From the NCBI GenBank assembly GCA_034509755.1, contig CM067552.1, forward strand, positions 19,836,753-19,900,752: a stretch of 64,000 nt of DNA, given 5' to 3'. Position numbers and translations under genes: made by a program. Numbering within the stretch: the first letter of the stretch is position 1; every line of letters begins with the position of its first letter. This document shows positions 8,984-20,629 of this stretch, piece by piece. The notes under the pieces are model-generated. The model searched no databases. It saw only the letters and a program-made list of their open reading frames with translations, and was not told the DNA's origin. Origin of the DNA: Anisodus tanguticus (lineage: Eukaryota; Streptophyta; Magnoliopsida; Solanales; Solanaceae).

Positions 8984-11360
8984 TGAACACTCCAACCTTG
9001 GGGGATGTGGCTGACATCGAGCCCCAAAGGCCTGAGTGGACCAACTGTAGTATCTAGGACTTGTATTGAGCAACTTGGGCCAATGAGGCCTCCATCTAAC
9101 CATAATAAGTCAAGAATTGATAACAACCTACACACAGAAGAGTCCAACAACTTATATACAGATATACAAGGCCATCAAGGCCACCAGAAGAGTATACTAC
9201 TAACAAAAGGAGTAGTTAAGGCCACGACATACATATACCCACTATACACAAGTCTGTAAGCCTATAAGAGTGAGATAATACATCAATAGGTCAAGACAAG
9301 GCCTCGCCATACCCAAAATGCTAGTAATACACATAATACCTAGTGAAAACTATACAACTCTAAGAGAGAAGTGCGACGATCACATCTAAACCAGCAACCT
9401 ATTGAGGATGAGTGTTGCTTTGCCTATATGTATATGCGGGCATGAACACAGTGCCCTAAGAGGGACATAAGTATGAAAGATATGCTGAATATGTAGGGTA
9501 TAATCAATTATAAATGAAGCAACTATAATCAAGAAAGTTAAAAATACCACCTAAAACCTTATAATTGTCATATTAGAATCCTCTGCGGGTATATATATAT
9601 ATAAGTATTTGACCGTGTATATAACGCCATAGATCTCTGTGGGCAGTATTCTATATATATAATAAATCACGTATGTAACATCGTAGGCCTCTATGGGTAA
9701 TGTTATCAGTATCATATATGTGTAGCAGTGTATATAATGCCATAGGCCTCTGTGTGAAATGTAAATACATAATATATATAGATATAAAGACTATACCACG
9801 CCTATGAAGGACTCAGCAACTCGTCGGGGTGACCTATGGTCGTTACACCCCCGACTATTCTTATGGGACACATATACCATTTTACTTTGTTGTGACTCAC
9901 ATGAAATAATACTTCTTACCTTTAGATTTCCAATCATGAAGTGAATAACCATTGCTTTACCTATGAAAATGGAATAACATCAAATTGATACATAACCTTA
10001 ATAAGGGATGGACATGTATGCAATCAAGGAACAGAATAGCCTCAAGAGCATTCTTAATCAACTAAGAAAAGAGTATTTACTAGGACATAGTTGTAGTGAT
10101 TGTTATAGAGAAGATCATGCCATAAAGGAGAAGAAAGTAAGCCATATATACCTTGATAATGAAACCGAGTATGTTCCAAGGAGCCTCGCATATGGTATGA
10201 AAAATTGTCAACATTAAACGAGGGGTTTGTATCAATACTGAGTTCACGTGATATAAGAAAGTTTATCTATAGATGAACTCTATACATACCACCACAAATC
10301 CATTCTTACTTTTCCAATTTCATCATTTATGTTCCTAGAGGAAACACATAGCTTTATTACCATCAACAACACAAAAAACTTCAAGAATCCCCACTTCTCC
10401 TTTTATGTCTCTTTAGTAAAATAAAATCTCGACAACTTGCCCAACTTAAGTATTTAAATAAAGAGAGAATCCAGACCTTAATCACCAAAGTCGTACCTTA
10501 AACCCTAATCGTAACACTTGGGTAATTCCTTCACCCAAGTAGAGACAAGCTAGTAGGGATAGGACTTGTATCACAAACTTATTGCAAATGTTTCACGTGG
10601 TTTCTCCTTCCGGATCATGCTTAGACAAGTACAAAACCCTACGAAGCTTTTGGTAGCATAAGGGGTCTGTTTTGATAATAAAATAAAGTCAAGGGAGCCC
10701 TCTTGGACTTAAAAAGAATTAGCACCGCCTCACAGACTAGATTATACAGTAGGTTTTACAATGGTTCTCCCTACTGTAAAATATTTTACGGGCCGTAAAA
10801 GGCCACAGTGAAACATCACTGACTCCACCAACTTTCTGTTAAGTTTTACAGTGGAGGTCTCAGAGTTTTGCGGATTGTAAAACACAATTATAGTAAAAAA
10901 AATCACCCTAAAACATAGGATTTTCCAAATTGTGATGAACTTATTTCATTTGATTTGATTTACCTTTATACATCTTATCTTTCTATAGAAAAGCTTTGGA
11001 CCTTTATTACCTTCTTCATAAGATCACATATCCTCCCAATAAGTTGGTATCTTGTCGATGGTACGACTAGATGTGAAACTATGAGGCGTAACATGTGTCC
11101 TGCGTATAGATGTCATGTGTGGCCTTGTAGGCATATGTTTTAATATACAAACTTCCATGGTGGCCTCGTTATCCCTTCCTATGATTATATGCTTATTAGG
11201 GTGGTATCGTAAGTTGTTTATCACTTTGGAATTCTTTCAGTCTGTCATGCGGCATTGACGGCCCATTTGCTTGTTAAGAAATACGGTTAAGTCATGTATG
11301 TAGTGCTCGATGATTAAAACCTGGGTGTCGGTCAGTGCCTCTCCGGGTTGGGGTGTGACA
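8984..11360 (-). repeat. 5' LTR of element B (proposed 2377 bp); its outer 695 bp is satellite-like
   Basis: The inner end is fixed by the primer site: the - strand reads GGAGTGTTCA, then AACT, then PBS, so the LTR ends at 8984. The outer end is proposed at 11360, where the - strand starts TGTCACACCCCAACC. This mirrors the inner end (TGAACACTCCAACC on the + strand), so the two ends form an inverted repeat. The resulting 2377 bp matches element C's LTRs (2385 and 2415 bp). From 10666 to 11360 the sequence is homologous to the satellite monomer, including TTTTACGG motifs. An alternative is that the LTR is shorter and satellite merely abuts it. Confidence 0.62.
9581..9790 (-). repeat. Degenerate internal repeats in LTR B
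   Basis: Three imperfect copies of a module reading roughly TATAACGCCATAGATCTCTG (+ strand) occur at about 9619, 9672 and 9732, separated by AT runs. Counterparts exist in LTR A in the opposite orientation. No coding content. Confidence 0.6.
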
Positions 11361-11620
11361 CTAAGTCCAACTCTTCATCAATTAGGAATTACTCAATATT
11401 CCTTTTTCTCCAATGTCGACATGGAATAACTTCCAGTGTCAAGTTGTGTGATAGTTAGAATTAGTTCCTTCGAGCAGTTCCTCTGAATAATGTGACTGCT
11501 TCACTAAGTGTTTTATATATATGGTGTCACACCCTAAACTGGAGTGGCGTGACTGTCACCCTATTTCCTACTTGCTCGAGCATACCTATTTGTAATTTTG
11601 TCCATACATAGCTCATACAA
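10666..11620. repeat. Edge/founder-like satellite monomer continuous with LTR B
   Basis: 955 bp. Positions 10666-11360 lie inside the proposed LTR B; 11361-11620 lie outside it. All later monomers contain both parts in this order, so this copy has the junction organisation from which the tandem unit could have been generated. TCTGTTTT at 10666 and at 11621 would be the recombination point. Confidence 0.65.
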
Positions 11621-12316
11621 TCTGTTTTAATGATAAAATGAAGTCAAGGTAGCCCTCATTGACTTAAAAGGAATTAGCACCGCCTCAACGACTAGCTTAT
11701 ACAATAGGTTTTACAGTGGTTCTCCCCACTGTAAAATATTTTCCGGCCCTTAAAAGGTCACAGTGAAACACCTCTGCCTCTACCAACTTTTTGTTATGTT
11801 TTACGGTGGAGGTCTCAGAGTTTTGCCGACTGTAAAACACAATTATAGTCATAAATCCCACCATAAAACATAGGGATTTTCCAAATTGTGATGAATTTAA
11901 TTCATTTTATTCGATTTAACTTTGTATAACTTATCCTTCTATAGACAAGCTTTGGACCTTTATTACTTTCTTCATAAGATCACATATCCTCATGAGAAAT
12001 TGGTATCTAATCGATGGTACGACTAGACGTGAAACTATGAGGCGTAACATGTGTCGTGTGTATAGATGTCATACATGGCCTTGTAGGCATATGTTTTCAT
12101 GTACATACTTCCAAGGTCTCCTTGTTAGCCCTTCCTATGCTTATATGTTTATTAGGGTGGTATTATAAGTTGTTTATCACTTTTGAATTCTTTTAGTCTA
12201 TCATGCGGCATTGACGGCCCATTTGTTTGTTATGAAATATGGTTAAGTCATGTATGTAGTGCTCGATGATTATTACCTAGGTGTCGGTCAGTGCCTCTCC
12301 GGGTTGGGATGTGACA
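11525..12316. repeat. 792-bp inverted-end module within the satellite monomer (representative copy)
   Basis: The left end starts TGTCACACCCTAAACTGGAG and continues GTGGCGTGACCGGCACCC. The right end, read on the - strand, starts TGTCACACCCCAACCCGGAG-like (this copy has one change) and continues AGGCACTGACCGACACCC. About 31 of 38 positions agree. The module recurs in every monomer, separated by ~164 bp beginning CTAAGTCCAACTC. No obvious target duplication flanks it. Both ends look like LTR starts. Confidence 0.7.
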
Positions 12317-12664
12317 CTAAGTCCAACTCTTCATCAATTAAGAATTACTCAATATTCCCTTTTCTCTAATGTCGACATGGAATAACTTCCAGTGTCAAGT
12401 TATGTGATAGTTAGAATTAGTTCCTTCGAGTAGTTCCTCTGAATAATGTGACTGCTTCACTAAGTGTTTTAGATATCTGGTGTCTCACCCTAAACTGGAG
12501 TGGCGTGACCGGCACCCAATTTCCTACTTGCTCGAGCATACCTATTTGTAATTTTGTCCATACATAGCTCATACAATATGTTTTAATGATAAAATGATGT
12601 CAAGGTATCCCTCATTGACTTAAATGGAATTAGCACCGCCTCAACGACTAGCTTATACGATAGG

Positions 12665-12769
12665 TTTTACAGTGGTTCTCCCCACTGTAAAATATTTTAC
12701 GGGCCGTAAAAGGTCACAGTGAAACAACTCTACCTCCACCAACGTTTTGTTAAGTTTTACGGTGGAGGT
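12665..12769. repeat. Cluster of three dyad symmetries in the monomer (representative copy)
   Basis: Hairpin 1: TTTTACAGTGG (12665-12675) pairs with CCACTGTAAAA (12682-12692) around a 6-nt loop. Hairpin 2: TTTTACGG (12695-12702) pairs with CCGTAAAA (12704-12711) around a single G. Hairpin 3: ACCTCCACC (12732-12740) pairs with GGTGGAGGT (12761-12769). The cluster recurs in each monomer with variable mismatches; some copies lose pairing in hairpin 1 (TTTTACATTG variants). Confidence 0.85.
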
Positions 12770-13857
12770 CTCAGAGTTTTGCCGAATGTAAAACACATTT
12801 ATAGTCGTAAATCCCACCATAAAACATAGGGATTTTCCAAATTGTGATGAATTTAATTCATTTTATTTGAATTACCTTTGTACAACTTATCCTTCTATAG
12901 ACAAGATTTGGACCTTTATTACTTTCTTCATAAGATCACATATCCTCCTGAGAAGTTGGTATCTAATCGATGGTACGAGCGTGAAACTATGAAGCGTAAC
13001 ATGTGTCATGTGTATAGATGTCATATATGTCCTTGTAGGCATATGTTTTAATGTAAATACTTCCATGGTGGCCATGTTAGCTCTTCCTATGCTTTTATGC
13101 TTATTAGGGTGCTATCGTAAGTTGTTTATCACTTTTTAATTCTTTCATTCTATCATGCGGCATTGACGGCCCATTTGCTTGTTAAGAAATATGGTTAAGT
13201 CATGTATGTAGTTCTCGATGATTAATACCTGGGTGTCGGTCAGTGCCTCTCCGGGTTGGGGTGTGACACTAAGTCCAACTCTTCATCTATTAGGAATTAC
13301 TCAATATTCCTTTTTCTCTAATGTCGACATGGAATAGCTTCCAGTGTCAAGTTGTGTGATAGTTAGAATTAGTTCCTTTGAGCAGTTCCTCTGATTAATG
13401 TGACTGCTTGACTAAGTGTTTTGTATATCTGGTGTCACACCCTAAACTGGAGTGGCGTGACCGGCACCCTATTTCTTACTTGCTCTAGCATACCTATTTG
13501 TAACTTTGTCCTTACATAGCTCATACAATCTATTTTAATGATAAAATGAAGTCAAGGTAGCCCTCATTGACTTAAAAAGAATTAGCACCGCCTCAACGAC
13601 TAGCTTATACGATAGTTTTTACAATGGTTCTCCCCACTGTAAAATATTTTACGGGCCGTAAAAGGTCACAGTGAAACAACTCTACCTCCAACAACGTTTT
13701 GTTAAGTTTTATGGTGGAGGTCTCATAGTTTTGCTGATTGTACAACACAATTGTAGTCGTAAATCCCTCCATAAAACATAGGGATTTTCCAAATTGTGAT
13801 GAATTTATTTCACTTGATTCGATTTACCTTTGTACAACTTATCCTTCTATAGACAAG

Positions 13858-13862
13858 ATTTG
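13858..13862. other. Target-site duplication ATTTG, left copy (element C)
   Basis: ATTTG directly precedes the LTR start TGTCGCGACC; identical to 23394-23398. Confidence 0.95.
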
Positions 13863-16247
13863 TGTCGCGACCCGACCCGACGGGCTGCGACTAACCGCTT
13901 TAATGACATCATTATACTAACCTGTCATACATAATCTAACTAACCCTTAATGAGTCTGAAATCCGGCAGCATAACGTCGCAATAACAACATATGCCAGGG
14001 TAGGCAAGCCGACAAGGCTGCCTTTACCCCCGAATGCACCTGTCTCCTGAGGAGTCACAATTAGCCAATATAAAATAACAAGCAAGCCGACAAGGCTGCC
14101 ACCAGATAGTAACGTATAAACATGGGAACACCCCAGCACAGAATACAATAACATGACTGAACCAAACAGAGTCATAACCCTTACATACGTACAACCCACC
14201 ACTGTCTACAGACATCTATAAGAAGAAGAATGACATATGATGGGACAGGCCCCGTCGTGCCCCTAAATACAAACAGAAGCTCTAAAGAGATTCGGTACCA
14301 ACATGACAAAACTCTGGATCAAAGGAGCTTTCCAACCTGCTGAGTCGGAACCTAGGCCTGAGGTTCACCAAACTGAGAGCATGTACCTGCGGGCATGAAA
14401 TGCAGCCCCCCGAGGAAAGGGGGGTCAGTACGAAATGATGTACTGAGTGTGTAAAACATGAAGCTGTAAAATAAATCATAAGTAGCCAACAGAAACATGA
14501 GATCAGTATAAAAATCAGGATCCAAATCCAACTGTGCCATAAACCATAAATGTCAGTTGTGCCTTATAAACATGAGAGGCAAGTCAAGAAAAACATGTAT
14601 GCCTGTCCATATACATATATATACCTGTAACGTAACCCGGCCCACTAATGCGGGACTCGGTGAATCATATCATAACCCGGCCCATCCTGGGACTCGGTAA
14701 AATCATATCTCATCTATGGATCCATCCTACGTAACCCGGCCCCCTAGTGAGGGTCTCGGTGAACAATGCAAGGTGGTGCACGAATCGTAACCCGGCCCGG
14801 GACTCGGTGAGGTGAAGTAGTGACACTTAGCACGAGTAGATATCATGAGTGCCATGCAAGTAAAAATCATCATTTGACTCTCCAAACAATCATTACAATA
14901 ATGTCATAATAAACTCTTTGCTGAAGAATCATAGGCACTTCTCATAACAATCCTCTTTAGGAATTAAACTATATAAGAATTAAGGGTTTCACATACCTCT
15001 TAGACGAATTAATCGACTCAATATTAGCGTACGCCTCGTTTTAGAACTTCAACCTGGTTGTCGAAAATATCTAAGTTCCGCGGGTCCTTGTAAGCCCCTA
15101 TGAATGCTTATCTACATCATACGGATGATTTAAATCATAATCGACACAACATATTAAAAACAGATTCTTAGGGATATTCTAACGAACACCTTGATCGCGT
15201 AGAACCTATATTCCTTCTATATCAAAATCTATGTAAGTAGTGAAACATCCAACTCTCTTAATCCTCCTTCTTATACTACTAAAATCTCCGAAACAGTACC
15301 ATAATTTCACATGCAAACCCAGTAACGACAGTCCCGACAACACCCAACCCAAATTCGCATTTTCGACAATCGTCTTTAGAACTAATAGCAAGAAATGACT
15401 TCAGAAAATTGTACATACTATTAAGAACAAGGAAGGTTACCTCGTTAAACACATCGACGAGAATCGTTGGGAAACCCCTTTTGCTCGACACAGCTTCCGA
15501 CAACCAGAAACAGACCCCCAAATCAATTCGCGCTAGAATCCGGTTGTATTCAAGGTTTCTTGTAAAGCTCCTGAGTTTCTAAGCTTGCTAATGGTTCGGT
15601 TCTACTGGAATTTTAACCCAGAATACCAAGAATTTTCCCTCGTTTTGGTTATATGGAAGCTCCCGAAAAATCCCCAACTTCGACCGCAACTTCTCAGAAA
15701 ACCCATCAACCGAGACTTACCTCCACCCGCTAGAAATGTGACCCTTTAATTCCTCATGGGTTTTTGAAGAAGATGAAGGTTGAAGAAATGGAGTGAAGAA
15801 ATGAAAGAAAAAAAAATGGAGAAGAGAAGGCATCGGACGGTCGATTTGGTTTGGGGCTTGATCCCCCCAAATCGTTTATTAAACTCCCTCTTACCAACTC
15901 CCACTATAAATTGTCCCCTTCCAAATTAATTAATCTCATAATTAATTAATTATACACACAATTAAACTTCCGATCTCCATTTAAATCCCGACGATTACTA
16001 AAATCCTCATATGTCAATATCATACTTCCCGTAATAAAAATATCAGTCTATACTCACTTCGGGGACACCCAATTTTTATTCAACTCCGTCGTCACTCTTA
16101 CTAAATCCCAAAATTATTTCGAGATCACGCCCTTTATATACTAATCCTCTTATTAATATACACAAGTACAACGAAATTTTTCCCGGGTCCGGGTCTACTT
16201 ACCTACGCTACGAGTTCAACCGCTATCCGAAAATACAGGGCGTTACA
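13863..16247 (-). repeat. 3' LTR of element C (left copy, 2385 bp)
   Basis: On the + strand it runs from TGTCGCGACCCGACCC to GGGCGTTACA. Compared with the right copy it lacks a 47-bp segment (equivalent to 22101-22147), with TAAG at both edges of the missing piece. It carries ~24 bp (around 15324-15347) where the right copy has 4. Scattered substitutions, many C/T or G/A, suggest methylation-driven decay since insertion. Confidence 0.95.
14632..14811 (-). repeat. Fourfold GTAACCCGGCCC...GGGACTCGGTGA repeats in left LTR C
   Basis: Four imperfect copies start at about 14632, 14671, 14731 and 14787. Each pairs a CCCGGCCC-type box with a [GA]GG[AT]CTCGGT box a few bases later; the third has GGGTCTCGGT. 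These are GC-rich islands in otherwise AT-rich sequence. The other LTR has the same set. Confidence 0.85.
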
Positions 16248-16260
16248 TCCTTCCCCCCTT
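16248..16260 (-). other. Polypurine tract (element C)
   Basis: TCCTTCCCCCCTT on the + strand, i.e. AAGGGGGGAAGGA on the - strand, directly upstream of the LTR start at 16247. It is identical to the tract of element A. Confidence 0.92.
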
Positions 16261-16869
16261 AGAAACATTCGTCTTCGAATGTCGGTACGGCATTTCTAAC
16301 CTTTGACACCATACGAAAAGAATACACAAATTGCTATTCCAATTCCTCAAAAACAAGGGGTACGGCATTCAGGGATTAATTCAGACTATCTTTTAAACTG
16401 TGAGAAGATACATATCCATCCATAACTACTTCTAAAGGATAGACTCAAGTTTCATATGCGAACCAAAATAAACACATGGTGACTACATTCTTTAAATTCA
16501 AACAATAGGTAAAGGAGGTAGAAGGTCCTAATATCTAATTTTAGAGTTCTATACGCAACCTAGTTATTTATAAAAGCTCACACCTCAATACAATTAGCCA
16601 TGCAACTATTTTTATACCATTGCGGTTGATTCTTTTATTGCACTATTTTTGGGCTAGAGTGCAGCAACACAACTGCTGATTTTTTTCACTCGCTTGCCCC
16701 GTAATTTCAGCCTACAAATTTGTCTCAAAATAAAGGCAGCAACATGTGTTTGTGCAGGGCACAATTCCACCAAAATACAGCAGTGATTAGAGTAGCAAAT
16801 AACAGCAAAACAGCAGCCCAATAGCAGTCAACTGGTAGCCAAAACAGCAGCTAACTAACAGCAGAAAAT

Positions 16870-16960
16870 GAGCTCAATTTACAGTCAAAATAGCAGCTAG
16901 ATATAGCAGAAAGTGTGCTTAATTTACAGTCAAAACAGCAGCTAGATATAGCAGAAACTG
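16870..16960. repeat. 45-bp tandem duplication in CAG-rich part of element C
   Basis: AATTTACAGTCAAAA followed by AGCAGCTAGATATAGCAGAAA occurs at about 16875 and again about 45 bp later with one or two changes. Confidence 0.85.
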
Positions 16961-19741
16961 CATCTAATAGCAGCCAAAACAGCAACCACAAAGGAGGTAG
17001 AATGCAACAAAATTTGGTCACAATGCAGCCACTACTTACCCCATGGTACAGCAACCCAACACCCTCACTCAGCTATACCTCACACAACACATCACAAAGT
17101 CTTCCTATAGTGTAGTATCTGTCTTATCCTTGAGGAAAGGACAGCAGCTCATCAAGATCATGTACTGCAGAAAATATACTGCAGCACCTTGGATAAGAAT
17201 GCAGCATTTTGTAATCAAAATAGAATGGCCCAAAATTTTTGCAATAAGTCATACCCAAAGTAAAGTGTTAATGGCTAAGGTATAGCAGTCCTCAAGGTCT
17301 AAAATTATCTCAAAATATGACAGGTTCCAGCCTTAAACACACAGCATTTATCACCTCAACTGCTGCAGCAACTATAATTCATAATTCAGTATTTTAAGAG
17401 ACACAAGCCTTAACAAGGAATGTAGATAACTAGGAGAGCACAACATGCTTGAAAATAGGACCTTTGAGACTGAAAAAGGGGCAGCAACATCTGTGCCAAC
17501 TGAGGCAATAATATATGATTAAAGGCCCACAGGGACAAGCAGTAGCAGCAACAAAACAGCAGGTAATCAGCAGTAACAAGACTAGTGTAAACATGCTAGA
17601 TATTTCATAAACCAGCTGGTCCCTAGGCAACATGAAAACAAGTAACTAAATGCAACCTACTCTGGTTAGGTATGCAGAAATGGGGCTTGACCATGCTGAG
17701 CCTCTATTTCAAGCATAAACAGTCGGCACCTTAATTAGTATAGATTCATTTACCAAATTCAGGTCTAGATTGGTTGTGCCACTCACCTATGGACATGGTT
17801 ATGTAAAGCCTAACATCAGAAAAAAGTAAGCAACTTGAAATGCAAATACTAAGTCAAACAACCCTTTATACCATAGTTAATAGACATCAAATACTTGCCG
17901 GATTAATCTTGCTTCAATATCCGCACCTAACCTATGATCACACCATATCCAGGGCCACAACAAATACCTTAAGAGGCTGCATACCAACAATCCATATAAG
18001 CAGAATTACAGGGTCCAGAGGAATTTTCTGAATCACCCCTTTAAAGGCCATCATGCTGAAATTAGCCTAAGTTTATCATTTTAACTTGTTAGGAGCACAT
18101 GTCAACTAGCATAGTGGTTCTAAGCTTTTATTCCTACTTATACATGCACTTAACTAGGTGGATTGGTTTACACATTGGCAATGATAACATGGATACATGA
18201 ATGGGTGCAGAAATACTCTTTTCTAGGCATTCATAACATAACTTCAACATTCAGACCACATAAAGTTCAAGTTACAAGAACATAGATACAACAAGTACAT
18301 ACCTAAGAAAACAACTTAGGAACTAAACTTCCCTTTGGACATACCACAACCTCTTGGGTCAGTGTTAAGCTCATAAATTCCAACAATAAACTAAAATAAG
18401 TCCTTTGGTTTTAAAAAAAAAATTCCAGTTTATATCACAGTATGCATCCATAGAAGTAACAAAGATATTAATAGCACAGACAGGACATCATGTAGTCATA
18501 ATTGAAGCTAAACATGTCATTGGAGACCACATGTAGGCTACATCATTCCAAATTATCGGATACCACATGAAAAAAAAAAATAGTAAGCCGACATATTCTC
18601 TAAGCTTATACTCAACCAGGGTTACTATTGTAATTATATGAAAAATGTAATAGAAGCCACACCGGTCTTTTTACTATAACCAATAAGTTATAGGTTACTC
18701 CTAACTTTAGGTTAGATTCCTATCAAGTCGGAATTGTCTCTAACAACACTAATCACTCCAAGATCGATCCAAACAAGGTTATTATTGCTTAACTCACATA
18801 CCCATAGTTTAAAAGTCATCTCATGATCCAACTAAAATTACACCAAACTATACAACAACCTTATCAATCAGCATACAAAATCCACATATTCCTTTTGATT
18901 AATCCAAACATATAACCATTTATTTAGGCATGCTTAGTTATATCTTCTAACATACCCTCAAATCAGTAAAGCAGGCTCGGAATTTAGGTAATATTCATAA
19001 TTCACAATTATCACATAGGCTACCCTTTATCAATTCCCATAATAATTAACATCACATAACCTCAACCATATCAACACACTTAACTCATTCTCTTCTAGTT
19101 TTAAATTATCATATCAGACGATATAAGACAAGTTTTGTTGAATAGGACAACTAATCTTGCTCTTAATTAGAGGCGCTTGTTTTAGGTAGATAATATGACC
19201 AAACGACTTACAGATAGCCAAAGAGTTTCCAAAATAATATATCGGACATCACATTAATTTAAATAACCCATACATGCTAAACCTATCTTCAATCCAACCT
19301 GCCAATCCATGTCATGCTAACCTCATCACTACTCACTTAATAACTTAACCAAATCGGCAGAAGCAAGGGAATGCACATAGTTGAGGAACTACTCAGATAT
19401 TCATTTTTCATTTTTCATTGGGACATGCCAAGGATAGATATGACCCTTTAACCAGCAAAACATACACCAAATAGGCTCCTAAACTATCCTTCAGATCACG
19501 ACAACACTTAAACAAAACACACATCCATTTCAAAGTCATTAGGTGATCCTATCATAATTATTACAACATCCTTATGCTACATCTTAGTTCCCTTATTATA
19601 GGCAGATCACTAAATAACTAAAAGCATTAAGCCCTTCAATCATTTAAACGGGTCATACAAGGTCAAATAACTCTTAAACCTAACAAGACAACCACTTAAC
19701 ACACAAATAATCGTCACACAATACTCTAACATTGTTTTCAT

Positions 19742-19825
19742 CAACTGAACCAGCTAGACATTAATAGAGTAGTCACAAATAGACAACTGAACCAGCTAGA
19801 CATTAATAGAGTAGTCACAAATAGC
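19742..19825. repeat. 42-bp perfect or near-perfect tandem duplication (element C)
   Basis: CAACTGAACCAGCTAGACAT starts at 19742 and again at 19784. The two units agree through GTAGTCACAAATAG. It looks like a recent slippage or unequal-exchange event within the element. Confidence 0.93.
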
Positions 19826-20629
19826 CACAGTATTCACATATATTAAATAATGCTTGGCATAATATATTCACGGTTTAATAGTTAACTAAATAAGCAAACC
19901 GTTTATTACAGTAGCAAGTCATTCCTGGAATTATGTAAGTACTCAATTTTCCACTCCCTTAAGCAACTATTGACAACATGTTTAGCATACGAATCTATTC
20001 CCTATTTAAGAGACAAAACGCAGGCTTGGGTTATTAGAACATTTTGCATTCTTCGTTATGATACACAGAGACAATTACGGGGGAAATTTTAACCAAACAT
20101 AAAAGATATCTAGACAAGTCTAATTAACTGTTTAGGGGTAGTCCCACTGAGCAAAATTGGCGAAGATAGGTCCTAACACCAGTGATTTATACTCAACCCA
20201 CATACTGTACAGGGACATTAACAGACCACCCTAAGAAGTATGACCAAGACAGAATACATTTATACATAACATGGATAGCATAACTCATAAGAAAAGCTGG
20301 AACACATCAACTTAAACAGGGTGACATTACAACATGTAGAGGACCATCTACTCCTAAGCCCCATCCACAAGTAGGACAACCCGTTAACGACTATCAACTA
20401 CCTACTGAACTAATTTCAAGGACTTATCCAGACAACCTGCTCCAGAGACAACAAACCGTATATGTACAACAGTAGCGACTCCAGTTTTTGGCATATCTCA
20501 TATTCCTTTTCATATAACATAAGCATATCAAGGATTCATCACAACTAATAGACTTCACACATACCATGTACTACAACCCAGATCAAACATAAAATATTTT
20601 ACTCAAGAAGGCCTTGTATATCTAAGGTC

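Larger units (their letters stand above)
4358..11360 (-). mobile_element. Ty3/gypsy LTR retrotransposon B, 5' part, decayed, interrupted by element A
   Basis: Read on the - strand from 11360 downward: LTR, primer site, leader, gag, protease, RT, RNase H, integrase, and the chromodomain-like tail up to DLSYK at 4358. All coding segments carry stops, shifts or deletions. The rest of the tail, the purine tract and the 3' LTR are missing because A inserted here; they should continue left of A. The 5' LTR overlaps the first satellite monomer, making B the left border of the satellite array. LTR end and PBS are well placed; the LTR's outer edge is less certain. Confidence 0.82.
10666..13862. repeat. 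Satellite array, left part (about 3.3 monomers of ~956 bp)
   Basis: Copies are recognised by the anchor TCACATATCCTCC at 11024, 11980 and 12936 (spacing 956, 956), followed by a fourth monomer cut by element C at 13862/13863. The phase point TCTGTTTT[AG]AT occurs at 10666 and 11621. The first monomer is the most divergent and runs uninterrupted into LTR B on its left. Later monomers instead have GCTCATACAA to the left of the phase point. This junction difference marks the true array edge. Confidence 0.92.
16261..20629 (-). other. Non-coding internal region of element C
   Basis: About 4.4 kb with stops in all frames and no recognised domain. The first few hundred bases after the purine tract resemble a 3' untranslated region. 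From about 16650 to 17600 the sequence is rich in CAGCAG, AACAGCAG and GCAGCAA words (CTGCTG on the element's strand), without a long open frame. The rest is AT-rich and featureless except for a 42-bp tandem duplication. A captured host fragment cannot be excluded, but none was recognised. Confidence 0.75.

Noticed and set aside
9005..10217. Short + strand open frames in LTR B as host genes
   Set aside because: They lie within the proposed LTR, have no recognised domain, and have no supporting splice or start context.
11525..12316. A classical DNA transposon (MITE) as the source of the inverted-end module
   Set aside because: No target duplication flanks the module (CTGG on the left, CTAA on the right) and both ends resemble LTR starts. 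Kept as an alternative within a finding rather than as a feature.
14024..14540. Open frames of 60-90 codons in LTR C, repeated in the other LTR
   Set aside because: They are inside LTRs, overlap each other in different frames, and differ by indels between the two LTR copies. No domain was recognised.
16650..17630. CAG-rich stretch as a glutamine-rich coding exon
   Set aside because: Stops interrupt all frames, the CAG words are irregular and separated by AT-rich text, and no splice-bounded exon of useful length could be defined.
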